Of a stretch of DNA of 64,000 nt, positions 1 to 12,465 are shown piece by piece (the stretch's first letter is position 1; every line of letters starts with the position of its first letter). The position numbers and the translations under genes are program-made. The notes beneath the pieces are model-generated. The model was not told the DNA's origin. It did not search any database and saw nothing but the letters and a program-made list of their open reading frames with translations. Source of the stretch: Diphasiastrum complanatum (lineage: Eukaryota > Streptophyta > Lycopodiopsida > Lycopodiales > Lycopodiaceae); assembly GCA_029204225.1 (NCBI GenBank), contig CM055100.1, positions 48,686,877 through 48,750,876 of the forward strand. The letters run 5' to 3'.

Positions 1-1756
1 AAACAATACGGCCAGCCCAAAAATGCTTGAAACGGATTCTATTTTCTATTATTAGATTCATGTTTCTACAAAGCTTTGAGCTTAACCTTTTGATTGGCAT
101 GAAACTATACTTAATTCTGGGTTTGATTCATGACATAATGCATTCATCATTTCTGTTTCTTGGTTTTGGTACTGGATATTCATCAGTGTTTGGGTTATGT
201 TTTATTTTTTGCAGTAGTCACATGACAAGTTTGGTATCAAAGCAGTTTTTTGATCTAATCTCTTCTCTATTCTTCATTTTAGTGTCATCTATTATTGTTT
301 TATATCAAAACAACTCTGATATGAAATATGAACAAGTCTTAAATTGGGATATCAGATCTGCTTCGCAAAATTTGATTTCTTTATTGTTCGCCCTATTTTC
401 ATTTGATCTCCCATTAGTTATGAATATATTCACAAATATGGCATCCCATAAGCACAAAGTAGACAACAAGAGATGAACATCAAGTTATCTCCAACTAAGA
501 ATTGTGAATGACCACCAACTATAGTTTGTAATAGTGGAAGATCCCTTCTAGAATTACATAACAGGTACTTACTGTTTGTAATAGTGGAAGATCCCTTCTA
601 GAATCACATAACAGGTACCTACATTGAACTAAGAGCAAGAACAATCAACTGCAGTCTTAATTGTAGCTTGTCTATTTATACTAATCTAGTGGAACTTCTA
701 CAAGATACGAAAGACGCATATTAGTGTAGAGTCAACTGCTTAGTCTTTGAACGTATTTACACATTCGGAAGATATTTGCCTATTTGAAAAAAGAAAATGG
801 TGACTTTACTGTTGATATCCCTATCCATATTGAACCTCCTTCCTCACCGCACCCTTTGATCTTTACCGAAGACCTTAATGAACATAGTGCATCCCATTTG
901 GAATCCTTCTCTTAGGAAATTTGTGAAGCTGACAATCAATCTACCTTTGAATTCTGCCACTTTGGAGCCTTCCTTTCACAAACTTTTTGGCACCCATCTC
1001 TATTGAACTTTGAATCGCTCTTACCCATTTTATTGAAGCAGAAGTTAAAGCTTGCAAGCTTATCTCTTTGCATAAAAGTCTCTCTTTTGACACACCTTTT
1101 GCCTTTGATACCATCATAAAAATGAGCAGATTTGAACCCTCGAGATGTCCTTATGAGCAAACCTGGGCTAGAACTAGGTGCCACTTTGAGACTGGTTTTA
1201 ATAGGATGAGCCTGCATCAAGCTAGAATTTGGAACTGGAAAAGATCCTTCTTTAAGTGAAGACGCGGTGACAAATGTAAAAACAATTCTTCTATCATTTG
1301 GTTTGATCCATTAGGGGAGGTCCAAGCGCTATAAGGGCCCTTTGTAAAGATACTTTTTTGACTTTTCAACTATTCGACGTCCATATGTCCCAATAATATT
1401 TTTACATGTGTGCAGGACCGTAACGGTGTTTGTCGGACAAATTTTTTTAGAATTTCTCGAGCATATTTTTAGCCAGTTCAAAACTCCCGCCGGGCAGAGT
1501 CTAGACATGTGATTGGATAATATATTGTTGCCCGTCGGCAAAAGACTGTTCGAGTTTAACTAACTAAAGTTTAACTAACTTGAATGGATGGTTCAACTAA
1601 TTGAAGTTATCAATCATTTTGTACATTATCAATCGTTTTGTATCTTGCATGTACATTATCAATCGTTTTGTATCTTATACTGTTATGCATGTGCAATGGC
1701 CGCTTGCAATCGAAGACCACGTAGTGCGATCAATTCGGTCACTGTCTGTAATGAAA
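1..1756. repeat. Duplicated block, copy A (partner at 36839-39023)
   Basis: This stretch is almost identical to 36839-39023. The offset is 36838 bases up to position 695 and 37267 after it, because copy B holds 429 extra bases (37534-37962). The breakpoint in A lies at a shared AAC, which fits a microhomology deletion in A. Homology stops at 1756, inside the first exon of gene X. The left edge of the repeat is outside the window. A 149-codon open frame at 27-476 is kept in both copies but resembles no protein I know. A TGGTATCAAAGC motif at 232-243 resembles an initiator-Met tRNA primer binding site. A 30-base tandem duplication lies at about 1622-1680, just upstream of the X start codon. Confidence 0.9.
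1696..1756 (+). pseudogene. 5' fragment of unknown gene X (truncated copy)
   Basis: The ATG at 1696 and the next 20 codons match the first exon of X at 38963 base for base (it begins MAACNRRPRSA). Unrelated sequence then replaces the rest. Nothing of the second or third exon is present downstream. It is a truncation by rearrangement, not a working gene. Confidence 0.75.
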
Positions 1757-2879
1757 ACTACTCTTATCTTACAATTCAATATATCAACACAATATATAAT
1801 AGGTATTTGTTATTCTTTGGTCCTAGTGCAAGCCTTAAGACTTATGGGGGCAATTCTTTATTTTATACTTTATTCTATGTTGAAGCCACTTTTATGTATG
1901 CATATAAAGCACTTTGTGTTGTTATAGGCTTAACTTAGACTTGGTAGATGAATTGAAGTGCAATGATCTTGTTATTAGCTTTCCCACAAAGTGCTTAGCT
2001 ATCATTTTGAGGTGCTCAAAGTTGACGTGAGCACACTTATGTCTTCTATTTTTTGAATCCTTTGAAATTTCAACTTTTTTTTCCACTTTTTAATGATTAA
2101 ATGATTCTTTAACTATTAACATACACACGCACAACAAAGCTTATCATGATCTTTCTTTGAATCACCTTGTTTTGAGCTTTTACATGAAGGCATCATATTA
2201 GCTTAGCTCAATTTCAACCTAATACATATTTAATGTGTAACTTCTCCTGTCGGGCTATAAATGAAAGAATACCTTCAAGGGGGAAAAAACGAAGTGAAGG
2301 TAGGGCAATATTGGGTCATAAATTTTGTTGGCTTCCTCATTGCTTATTAAAGGCTATTATCTATATATTGACTTTTTTAAAATTATATTCTTCCTTCACA
2401 ACATGTTAATGTCTGTGATGGGAACAAGCACATGGATGACAACTTTGAAGTTAAATCTTCTATTAACATTAAGTGTCCCTTTAAGCAAAGAAATATTTGG
2501 CAAGATGTTATAATGATTAAAATAGGATAAAATTTTTTCAAACATTTTGGTTTTTACAAATGTTACTGAAAGATGTTTCTTGATCATGCAGATGAAGACA
2601 TTTGTAACATCGGTTTGAGTAGATGGCCTCCATGACTGATGTGCCTATTTCATGTTGTTCATAGCTTGTACATACAAGTGTTCTACTATTGGCAAGTCAC
2701 AATATACATAGTGTTTATGTTAAATGAATAATGAGTTGTTTGACATAAAACTATATCCATATCTTTTTCCTTTTCTAAACTAGTGGAGTGCTCAAATGAG
2801 TACGTCTCAAATGTATCTAAGGTGCAAAAACAATGTGGGACTATTCAATAGTCATTGTGCAAATTGAATTCTTGTTAGA
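1757..2879. other. No gene recognised
   Basis: AT-rich sequence directly after the breakpoint of block A. The open frames are short and carry no motif I recognise. I see nothing definite in it. Confidence 0.5.
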
Positions 2880-3325
2880 TGTAGAGTAGCTTCCTATCTA
2901 CACTCTCTTTGTTATCATGTCCACTACTTAGACATTTGGAAATATTCTACAAGCAGACATCATTTCACAACTTGCATGGATCTCTTTGCATGTTGGATGT
3001 GAAAGGCAAGATATACTCTAAAGCTAGATGTGTTTTGATGTTTCAAGTGCTTCACTCACTTTCTGTGAATGTGGGATTATTTAGTATTAGAAGTCGTCCT
3101 TTGAAGCCTTTTTGAATGTAGAGTAACTTGTTCTTTACTACATTCTCCTTTTTATTGTGTACCCTACCTAGAAATTTGAAAATATTTTTCTAGTGGGTGT
3201 CAATTTACAACTTGCATTGATCTCTTTGCATATTGGATGCAAAAGGCAAAGTAGACACCAAAGTTGGATTTTTTTTTTTTGATGTTTCAAGTGCTTCACC
3301 CAATTTTTGTAAGTGTTTACAAAAT
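2880..3325 (+). repeat. Diverged tandem duplication, unit about 236 bp
   Basis: Two adjacent units start at about 2880 and 3117. Both run through GTAGAGTA, then CACAACTTGCAT or TACAACTTGCAT, TGATCTCTTTGCAT or a near match, AAAGGCAA and GATGTTTCAAGTGCTTCAC in the same order. The units differ at many bases, so the duplication is old. The function is unknown. Confidence 0.65.
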
Positions 3326-6300
3326 GATCAGTTGGCATTCTCTACTACTTATCTTCAATACTTGGAGGGGGTATCAAGCTCCTCATCTAACCATCTCTCT
3401 ATCTTAAGTTGCTAAAATTGACAACATAGTGCTGGTAAATGTTACCCCAACCTATCTAAGAGCAAATATCAATTGTCCTAGAGAATCTAGGGGTTATACC
3501 AGAAGTAATTCAATTCATAATGGATATCTAGGCCAATAATGTCATATATATGCATATTGTCATTTAATGTGTCAATGAGAGTGTGTGATATACTCAATAT
3601 ACTCACACTAAAATTGGCACTCATTCCATAGTTTACAATGTATTGTTTAGCCCAAAGCATGAAATGGTATTGAGAGTAGGGAGTACTAGTTCAACTCCTT
3701 ATAAACTAAGTCCAAAATTTATCTCATGAGTAATCTTGTTTTACATAATTAATCATTCATGTGTACGGAATGTATGTATATCGGCGGAAAAAGAAAACAC
3801 TTTGCTCTCCTTTGATTGTTGTGAGTCCACATTTTACCAAAGGAGTTCCTTTATTGTGAAAGATGGGGCTTTCAAAAAAGCATAGTCCATAGTTGAAGCT
3901 TTTGGGAACTTGTCACCCATGATTTTGGAGTAGCTACTCATATGCACATGAATAAATTATATTATCTTTCTAGAGAGAAGATATACATATGTGATTCACT
4001 CAAGAAAAGTATTTCATAAACTTAAGAGAGCATTTTTGCATATGAAGATTTATAAGTGTGATTTATTCATGAATAAGTTTGATGTCTTTATAAAATATTG
4101 GCCAAGAATTGTCATATGATGGATTCTGAAAATATTAGAGTCATTCAAAAGTGGCCAATTATCATTATTATAATAGAGGAAATACTTTGTATTGACCTAG
4201 TTAACTATAACTGAAATATTGACAAAAACATATTTAAGAATAGGAACTTCCTTATCTAAACTTTGAGAAAAATCAAGTTTGTCTCAAAACTTCCTAAATA
4301 TCCATTGTGTTTCAATAAAGTAAATGATGTTCTGTATTTGACTCCTTCAAAATGGCATTGAGCCCAAATGAGTTAAATTCTTATATAACCTAGATGAAAT
4401 GAGTCCATACCTCAAGGTAGCAAGGCAATATCGAGTTGTGCCAAGATGTCTAGTAGTGAAAGACAAAATAGTACACGATGTTCAGAGTACTCTAGCAGTC
4501 ATAGTTATAAAAGATAGAAAATTTGACTTTCAGCATATCTTATGTAACGTGGTATGGAAATCAAATTACTTTCACCAAAAAAACTCATCTTGTTTTAGGT
4601 ATCCTAGACTTTCTAGAGAGAATTCACCCCAATCAAAAGAAAAAAAGAGCTCTACTAATTGGAAGGAACCAACAACATAGTGTCTACATCGTATTGCTCA
4701 AGAGCAAACTAGATTGTCGTAAGAGGGAGAAAGACTCGATAGAAGAGACATATTAGTCAGCTGGCTTGGCTATTGAACTGTGGACATATCCCTGTAACTC
4801 TTTTTTTATTAGTATTGTCCTCATCTTGAATTTCCACATGTGGAAGTCGTCACTGTTGAACTTATTGATCAATCGGATCTCTAAGGTTGAACCTTGGCAT
4901 GACTAAAGAATAATCTAAGAACGGTAATAGTCATGAATTCAATCGATAATTTGAACCTGATTTGATACCACCTTGTTGGGTGTTGAGATGATTGAACTTG
5001 ACACCTTGTGGGATGTAAGAGTTCTCACCAAACACAGAAAACAATAGCTTATCTCCCTTTTGATGGCTTCAAATGTGATGAATCTCATTCTTTATGACCA
5101 ATGGAATAGGTCTTAGATAAGGCCTGATCTTTGGTATAGAATGGTTCACATGTCTTCTAAAAATCTTCGGATTCTTTTCTTTGGAATTCTTGGACAACTT
5201 CCTAACAGGTTTTGCCAAATATTCATTAATTGCCTTGGCACTCTTTGTATCCTTTTTTGTTCTCTACTTCTGGGTGTTTCCTCAGTTCTTCTTCCAGTCG
5301 AAGTCCCGACATCATCGACACTCTTGTCTCGACGAGAGAAGGAGAACCTTCAATTGGTAGATTGCACACATGTTGGGTTATCAGTCTCTCAAGGGAACAT
5401 CAAACTAGGTGGTAGAAACAGATTGGACGAATGGGTTGATGATGGTAGGGAAACATAATGAGGGGTTTGGTGGAAGGTGAAAGAATTGATAATATTATTG
5501 TTGTAGCTTTAGACTCTTGTAGTGTTGAGCTTTGATTACCACTCACTTGGTGAGGAGCTCACTTTGTCCTGCAGGTCCACTGTCGTCTTCATCTGATCCA
5601 TTATTTGTTGAGACTCGACCAAGATCTTGTTTTGCTTCTAGATCTTTCCTTTTGAACTGGCCTTGTCAGCTGGATCTCTTTGATTTTTTTTTTTTTTTTT
5701 ATAATTATCTTTTCTTGATGCTTCACCTGCTTTCGTAAATATTCTTTCTGGATGACCAACCAGTGTAGGTAGTAGTTGGTCTCCGCAAGACACTGTAATG
5801 ACCTTTAAGCTGCCTCGGTAAGACTACCAGGGTCTGAAAAGAGACGAATAGTGAGACGTTGGAATAACGGAAAGATGTAAGGTAGGGTGGTGGTGGTGGT
5901 GGTATTATAATGATGGAAGTTGCGATGGTAGTGATATCGGTAGTTGGTGTGGATGATATAGCAGATATAGAAGTAGATACATATGTTGTGGCAAGAGAAC
6001 TTGATGACGGGCATGTGGATGGTGTGGATTAGGAGTGGTTAAAGGAGAAGATTGATATTTGTACTTCCCTCTCCTTAAGGATTTTCGACTCCCCGGTGCT
6101 TGAAACCCGAGGTTTATGACTGGGGTGTTCCTCTCGGTTGAGGCCCTTTGGATTGCCCATCTGTCTTCTTAACCTTTGTCTTCTTGAGTGGGATCAACTA
6201 CAAGTGTATCTTCTGCTTGTGTTGTTGCAGGAAGCTCCCTTTCTCCCACCCCTTAATCTATTGCCTAGGATGGCGGTTGGACGTGAGGGAATGATGTCAA

Positions 6301-9300
6301 TAGTGATATTGTCCTGATTGGTGATTGGGATCTGGATCGTCTAGCAGTAGGTGATTGCACTGGTGATGATTGTGGCTGCGGAGTATCCATCAGCTGTAGT
6401 TAGTGTGAGGAGGTGGTAGGTGGTCTTGGATCATTTGGTCTGCAATCTGCCTTCCTCTCAATTATTCACATGAATCAACTTTGAAGGGACATGGATCTCG
6501 CAACAACTGGGAAATTATGCGAGATAGTGCAGACGATTAAAAACTCTGGTTGAACCTCTCGGTCGAGGAGACTCGGTTTGAGTTTCTTAGTGAAGATTCG
6601 GTTGAAGATTTAAGAGAGTCGGTTCAGAGGCTTGTCGGATCTTCTGTTAGTTACAGCCTCTGATGTACTTGGTCATGAATGGATATGTCTCAAACTGTTT
6701 GGTCGTTGACTAAATGATATACCAGAATCAGATTAGCAATATGAGATTCTGTATGGAGTGTTTCTCAAATGTGATTGAACTCATAAGATATGATGTATAT
6801 ATCAAATAAATCATAAAAATCTAATTGTTTTGAAAAACTCATATAGCTTATCATATGCAAAACTTGTCGGATGCAAATGGAATACAATATCAGATGTAAC
6901 AGAATGCACTATAGGATGCAAATTGTTAATACATCCTCTGCTTGGGAGGATCTGTTTATTGGTCTTTCTTCTTATTTACAGGTTGTGTTTGTGTTCTGCC
7001 TGTCAACAGAAACTATGGGCACTTGTTTTAGATTATCTATCTTATTTCAGAGCCCAAGATCAAGTAGAGAAAATTGGTTATCATTGTAGTATTTTGTCCT
7101 GTCTGTTTGAGGACAACTCAAGGCAGTCACTCTTGAACTGAAATCACATGTTCATCTACCAAACATGTAGGTTAGGCATTCAACAAAAAATTGGCATGAA
7201 TAAAGATTGCAATGCCATGAAATCCTACTCTAATGCTACAAAAACGAGTTACAAATCAGATCCTAAACAGTACTAAACTTGCATAAATCCACAAAACAAG
7301 AAACAAGAAGCTAATCTACAACATTTTAGAAGTCCAAAAATCAAGAAACCAGCTAGTCTTTTGATTATTGGACATCCCAAGAACATCAAGAACTGGGTTG
7401 TAAGGGGATATGCAAGAATTACATCACAAACCCAGTCTATTTAGTTTACCTGAATGCTGATTCCTATAATAATCCACAAACAAGAAAGCAAATCTAATCC
7501 ACTCTAGGAAAGTAGGAAAACTAATCCACTCTACTATCCACAACCACACACAAAGGAGGGAAGCGCAAGATCATGAATGCATCACTCAAGAAACAAGCAT
7601 GCTCAAGGAGCTCAATGGATGCACCAAACTCGTGAAGGCTCTTCTCATTTCAACATGGAGTGGGTACATTACACAAAAAGCTCATCTTCTCAAAGATGGA
7701 GTCTCTTAAATAAACAAGAGAGCTCCTTAGGTGGCATCCTAGTGGTATTTTCACATTTCACAAATTACAAGTGGAATAATGCTCTCCACTAGATGTCACT
7801 ATCAAAAGGTGGCTCACTCTACTTTCTTTAAGAGGGGTCTACTTGGATTTATTACTTTGCCTAGAAATACTAGATTTTACATGGTCATTCCATCTTTCAG
7901 GATTCACCATGAGACTTACACAGTTTCTACTTGACAGTATTAACTAGTATTCCTCGGCTTTCATACTTGGCTCTCATTCTTCGTTTGTCTCGTCTTCTCA
8001 GAGACCTCCTCGGTCTAAGATGAGAGGTGCACTTGAGTTGCTCTGGACGACTATCTTGGGGATTCGTCAGAATCAGCCAACATCATCCCACCCCTAATGT
8101 GTTGCAGGACCCACTGCAACGCATATTAAATGATGTTGCTCGGCTTCTGCATTGGCATCTTCAATTGTCACTTGGAAAAGCGTAGATCCTCGTTCGCTTG
8201 CATAAAACCAAGTGCTTATTGTTGTTGGAAATTAAGCCCACAGTTGTCTCCTTGGAATCATGACTTAGACAGCCAGTTTATTTGAAGGACGTCTACAACG
8301 GACTTTCGGCTGATCTCCAACAAAGGGTAACCAATACCATCATAATTTCAAGTTCAGATGTTAAGTTTAATAACTTAAAGTCACTGAAGACTTGGCCATC
8401 TTCAAGGACTTCCACAAACTTGCATTTAGAACAAGTCTGCAGATTTACACTACTTTTTAACAGTCTGCAGAAATACACTAATTGTCGCACAGTTCGCATT
8501 TTTTACACTTTCTCAAAAATTGTAACACTTACTTCGACTTCTTCCGTTCAATTATTTTTGAAGAAGTCAACTTGTTCACAGTTCAAAGAATCCCAAAGAA
8601 CCCTCGCAGACACCAGAATTTTCAATTCCACTGGTCAAGGTCCCTTGTAGAGAATTTTGAAGTTCCATTTCAGTGAGACCAAGACACAGAAGAGTTTGCG
8701 AGTTAGTTTGATTCCAATGAGTAGAAAATTGGATTTAAGTGCTAAAAAATCACTGAAATTTGAAGATCCAAAAAATCCTTACAAAAGTAACTCTCACAGA
8801 CCACTCCAATTGATCCAGAATATCATTTTCCATCAATGATGAAGTCTGCGAGATCAGGCCAAAATCGTGGTTTTGAACCCTCACAAACAGTGAAATTTTC
8901 ACTTTTTTTGAGAGTTAACATTCGTAGAGGTTTCCAAAGTCAGATCTATATCAGATGCAGCTCCTATAATCTTTGCGAGAGTTACTTCCTAGTAATCTGA
9001 GAAAAATCAAATTTTTTGACAGAATATCAGTGAAGAAACCCTCTCACAGCCAACCCTCTCATAAGTAACCCTTGCAGACTAGTTTAGTAGCTACATCTAC
9101 ACCAGATCCAACTACTGTCAAAGTCTCAGGCCAATAGGAGCAAGGATCAAGAAGCTATCAAGGAAAAACCACCATAAGAGGCCTAAAATCACACGATCGG
9201 CCTATCAAATTGATCTGATTCTCTAAGATCCAGATTGCATTCCACTGTACCAACAAGATCAACATCCTTGGACCCTACCTCCAGATGAATCTGAGATCGG

Positions 9301-9380
9301 ACGATCAATCACAAGAAGAGCAATAAAACCTTTCCAAAGTAGCAGCTGCACAAATCGAGGCAGAGCCAGAACCAACACCA
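3326..9380. other. Long region without a recognisable gene
   Basis: No open frame here carries a motif I can name. Small points are a T homopolymer at about 5682-5700, a TTTGATACCACC motif near 4957 that weakly resembles a minus-strand primer binding site, and GC-richer patches at 6060-6650 and 7950-8110 that look like old retrotransposon debris. The last part (about 8300-9380) may be the leader of the gypsy element that follows, but I could not find its LTR. Confidence 0.4.
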
Positions 9381-9881
9381 ATGGATCCAATGGGTCAACC
9401 CGTACCTGTTGCACCATTGCAAGCAGTCTGGAGGGCACCACGCATGGAAATACCTAAATATGATGGGTTGTCATATCCTATCAGATTCCGCCATATCTAC
9501 GAGCAAGCATGTGAAATCTATGGTGAGCGAACACCGGCGGAGAAACTGATGTTGTTCCCAATGTCTCTAGTGGCAGTTGCACAAGATTGGTACTTCAACT
9601 TGTCGGAAGAAGAGAAAACCATGTGGGAAGCGGTTAAAGCGGCTCTCATCACGCACTTTAAACCCAGAAAGTTCCTGGAAGACCCGTTTCTTCTACTGAG
9701 CAAAGTTAAGATGGGGAAAAGAGAAAGGGTCAGGGATTATATCGAGTGGGTCAAACATCAAAGATCTGAATGCAATGCAGCCCTAACTCCTAATCATGCG
9801 GGGATTATGTGGTTCCTTGCGGGGTTACCACGTAGCATCAAAAGAGAGCTGAAACGATGGGAGCAATACGCTACCTTGTAA
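9381..9881 (+). CDS. Ty3/gypsy Gag (retrotrans_gag domain), partial
   Basis: This 166-codon frame looks like the capsid part of a plant Ty3/gypsy Gag. It has a proline-rich start, then the usual opening IPKYDG, followed by a hydrophobic helix ending in VAVAQDWYFNL, which matches the L-x-x-x-A-x-x-W-(Y/F) signature of retrotransposon Gag. A WEAVKAALITHF segment corresponds to the conserved W-x-x-(L/V)-x-x-x-(F/L)-x-x-x-F region. The frame ends at a TAA at 9879, while related coiled-coil-like sequence continues to about 10100 in shifted frames, so the protein is truncated. The first ATG in frame is at 9381. Gag would form the cytoplasmic particle in which reverse transcription happens. It is almost certainly no longer functional. 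Confidence 0.85.
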   Translation: MDPMGQPVPVAPLQAVWRAPRMEIPKYDGLSYPIRFRHIYEQACEIYGERTPAEKLMLFPMSLVAVAQDWYFNLSEEEKTMWEAVKAALITHFKPRKFLEDPFLLLSKVKMGKRERVRDYIEWVKHQRSECNAALTPNHAGIMWFLAGLPRSIKRELKRWEQYATL

Positions 9882-10159
9882 TAAGCAATGGAAGATGCCA
9901 TCAGGGAAGATGATGAGGAATTAGACGATGAAAATCCAATCACCCATACTCCAACTCTCTCAATAGTATCATCGTCATCCAACGCAACCAACCTGTCCAC
10001 CAAGTTGATGATGGAATAGATGACAAAGTTACACAAGCAGCAGATGGAACAACTGATGGCCCAGTTTGATCATAAATTGAAGGCCTTGCAGGGAGCTGTA
10101 GCACCAAATTCAAATCAATCGGAGCAAAACCAGCTGTAGTATCCCCGTTGAGAAAATGT

Positions 10160-10740
10160 ATGGTGCTCAGTTTGCACTCATAACCATATAGCCAATGAGT
10201 GTCCATTCTTAAAGCAAAATCTGAGATTGACACATAGATTTTGCCATTTGTGCAATGCATCATCGCACGAGATGACATTTTGCCCATTTAACCTCCAGAT
10301 TATACAACAGAACATGAGTCCCTATCAGACTTCTTATCCTTATCATCAAGGGGCATCAAATGCGGCACCGAGGTATGGCGCGCCAAACAATCAGCAGCAC
10401 ATGGCTTACCTGCACCACTAGGGCCAGCCAACCAGCAAGTGGCCCATGTGAACTTGACAGCAACAAAGCACAAAGTACCAGCACCACCTCAACCTGAGCA
10501 TCAGCAATGGTACGGGCCAGACGAACCCTTTGTAGATCCTGCCATTAACAAATATTATGCAACCTATGCGGCTCAACCTCAATGTCAGGGATGAAGGAAT
10601 TACGGCTGCTACAGATGTGACGAAGGCCATAGAATTGTAGAATATCCATACAAGGGACAATACACATCCTTCTACCGAGAATGTGGCTATGGACATTGTT
10701 ACAAGAATTGTCCATTAAGACCTGGAATGAGTGCACCACT
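10160..10740 (+). pseudogene. Gypsy nucleocapsid region with several CCHC-like zinc knuckles
   Basis: Reading across frames, I see four cysteine/histidine clusters. The first is near 10161 (CSVCTHNHIANEC). The second, at about 10240-10280, is CHLCNASSHEMTFC, a perfect CX2CX4HX4C knuckle. The third is near 10608 (CYRCDEGHRIVEY, last Cys replaced by Tyr). The fourth is near 10682 (CGYGHCYKNC). Such knuckles bind the element's RNA during packaging. Plant gypsy Gag usually has one or two, so four is notable. Stops and shifts separate them, so no intact protein exists. Confidence 0.6.
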
Positions 10741-11188
10741 GAACCTAATCACGATACAACAACCTACAACAATTCTAGGAGGGTTGTCACTAGAAAAACA
10801 ACACCCTCAAGCCCTAGTGCTAGCAGTCACTCGAGCACAAAAACGGAAGGAAGTGGCACTCTCACCACCCCCATCAATATCTAAAGATCAACCCTCAACT
10901 ACAGGACCGTATCGGAATGTGAGAAAAGAAGGAAGACAACATCAGAAGATACGCTATTGGATGCAGAAACTGCAAGAGGAAGGAAAAGCTCAAGCAAGAG
11001 ACATACCTACAAAACCTACTGTTGCTGAAGAACCAGTACCAGAAGTGGGCTCACCATTATGTACTGATCAGAATGATCGGTCACACCATCACGAACCACC
11101 ATTCCACATGGTGGAGCTTGAGGATCCGCACACTGAACTGCTCGCAAGTTTGTTAGCAAGCTGTGTCAGCTAATCCCTTGGAGAACTG

Positions 11189-11455
11189 TTGCGGATTGCG
11201 CCACAAGCCAAGAACCTTTTGGCTGAATGGGCCAAAGCTGCACTGACAATGATTTGTGCGATTAAGATGTTTCGGCATTACTTGATGGCCACGCACTTTG
11301 CTTTTTATATGGACAATCAGCCCTTGCTCTATCTTGTTGACAAAACATGCAACACAGGGAGAATGACTCGATGGCTACTACTATTGTTGGAGTTTGATTT
11401 TTGGATAATGGTTCGCAAGGGACAACAATATTACATGGCGGATCATGTGTCGTGA
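11189..11455 (+). CDS. Ty3/gypsy RNase H domain fragment
   Basis: This 88-codon frame is the C-terminal half of a gypsy reverse transcriptase/RNase H. It shows KMFRHYLMATHFAFYMDNQP, matching the family pattern F-R-h-Y-L-x-x-x-x-F-x-x-x-x-D-(H/N)-x-x-L, then LLYLVDK, and GRMTRWLLLLLEFDF, matching the conserved R-W-x-x-x-L-x-E-(F/Y)-x-F. It ends with MADHVS in place of the usual (A/V)ADALSR. The domain removes the RNA strand during reverse transcription. The polymerase that should precede it is absent: the sequence jumps from Gag-like linker to RNase H at about 11170-11190. The frame stops at TGA 11453. It is a relic. Confidence 0.85.
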   Translation: MRIAPQAKNLLAEWAKAALTMICAIKMFRHYLMATHFAFYMDNQPLLYLVDKTCNTGRMTRWLLLLLEFDFWIMVRKGQQYYMADHVS

Positions 11456-11640
11456 ATCAAGGGAAAGGAAATTGCAACCCAACTTGATGACGAGCTACCT
11501 GATGCTGACTTTTTTTTATATTGACACAGTAATGGAATGGGTCGCTGACATAGTTGAATACCTAATGCGAGGCCAACCAAAGAAATCACTACCTAAGGTC
11601 GAACATAAAAAATTGATCTAAAAAACTAGACCTTATGAGC

Positions 11641-11879
11641 TAATTGCCGGCCAATTGTACCGAAGAGGACCAGATGGAATTCTTCGACATTGCCTTCTTC
11701 CTCAGGAGGCCACCCAAATCATTTCACTTTCACATGAAGGAATGGGTGGTGGCCATAAATTTAAACCGGGCCACACTACAGCCGACATTGGTGAGTGGAA
11801 AAAAGCAGGGATGTGCGCCTTTGAGCCAAAATTGGGAAATCCACGTTTGGAATCTCGCAAGCCATGGGTCGCCAATTAG
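11641..11879 (+). CDS. Gypsy integrase H2C2 zinc-binding fragment
   Basis: In the frame beginning near 11655, the sequence LYRRGPDGILRHCLLP is followed by HEGMGGGHKFKPGHT. This matches the N-terminal integrase H2C2 finger of Ty3/gypsy elements, where a typical copy reads L-Y-+-R-G-x-D-G-x-L-x-x-C-x and then H-x-G-x-x-G-G-H-x-x-x-x-x-T. The catalytic D,D-35-E core does not follow, and the frame ends at a TAG (11877). Integrase would insert the cDNA into the host chromosome. The order after RNase H fits Ty3/gypsy, as copia has the integrase before the reverse transcriptase. This copy is dead. Confidence 0.75.
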
Positions 11880-11892
11880 GGGTGCTCTATAA

Positions 11893-12465
11893 TACAATCA
11901 CACCAATGGTAGGTGGTCGTCGATACTGTCGAATGCCATGGCTTTATTCAGACCAAAAAGAATATTAGGGAGTAAATCGTCCCACTTGGTAGGACTTTCA
12001 TCAAAAAGGCTAGGTCACAAGCGAATTCCGTTGCCGCATGAACGGTTGGATCTGGACACTTGAGATAATGAGCAAAAATAGGATGAGAGCCCTGTTGGAA
12101 TCTACATCCATACCCCATCCATATTCTGAGTAGATCCTTGGCCAATCATTAGGGTATATTAGAACTCAAAATTCGCATGCTTTCAATGTCCAAGTGGCCT
12201 ACGATTGTGATTGGACCACCGTTATTGTTAAAATACTCCTTTGTTGCCCGTATATATAAACTTGAGGTTGATCTGGATTCAATGTTCATGAATTGTAGTT
12301 AACTAATCCCTATAGTTTAGAAACTTCTTGCAACATCATCATCTTTTGATTCGCCATTGATATGTTGTTTGTTGCAAAGTAGATTAGCTTGTAGGTATAC
12401 CTCTCATTCTCTTCATTCTCTTCGTTCTCATTCATAATCAGCTTCCATAGACATATTTTGGACTA
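11893..12465. other. Spacer between gypsy relic and gene X copy 1
   Basis: No coding signal recognised. A minus-strand open frame (11948-12145) carries no known motif. The right-hand part holds a TATA-like box and is the likely leader of the X copy at 12466. Confidence 0.4.
12251..12260 (+). promoter_or_regulatory. TATA-like box upstream of X copy 1
   Basis: A consensus-like TATATATAAA lies 206 bases upstream of the X start codon. Distance and orientation fit a core promoter with a leader of about 170 bases. The same box was not seen before X copy 2, so this may be fortuitous. Confidence 0.4.

Larger units (their letters stand above)
9381..11890 (+). mobile_element. Decayed Ty3/gypsy LTR retrotransposon
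   Basis: Gag, nucleocapsid knuckles, RNase H and an integrase zinc-binding domain appear in the usual gypsy order on the plus strand. The aspartic protease and most of the reverse transcriptase are missing between about 11170 and 11190, and the integrase core is missing after 11880. Many stops and frame changes split the rest. No flanking LTRs were found, so the outer limits are unknown. Confidence 0.8.

Noticed and set aside
232-243. TGGTATCAAAGC as a true retrotransposon primer site
   Set aside because: No LTR end precedes it and no gag follows. Kept only as a note on the duplicated block.
27-476. 149-codon open frame, repeated at 36865-37314
   Set aside because: Conserved only because the two blocks are recent duplicates. 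The hydrophobic, Phe/Leu/Ser-rich translation has no family motif and may be chance in AT-rich DNA.
9259-10036. Minus-strand frames opposite the gypsy Gag
   Set aside because: Shadows of the plus-strand Gag frame, which has clear family motifs.
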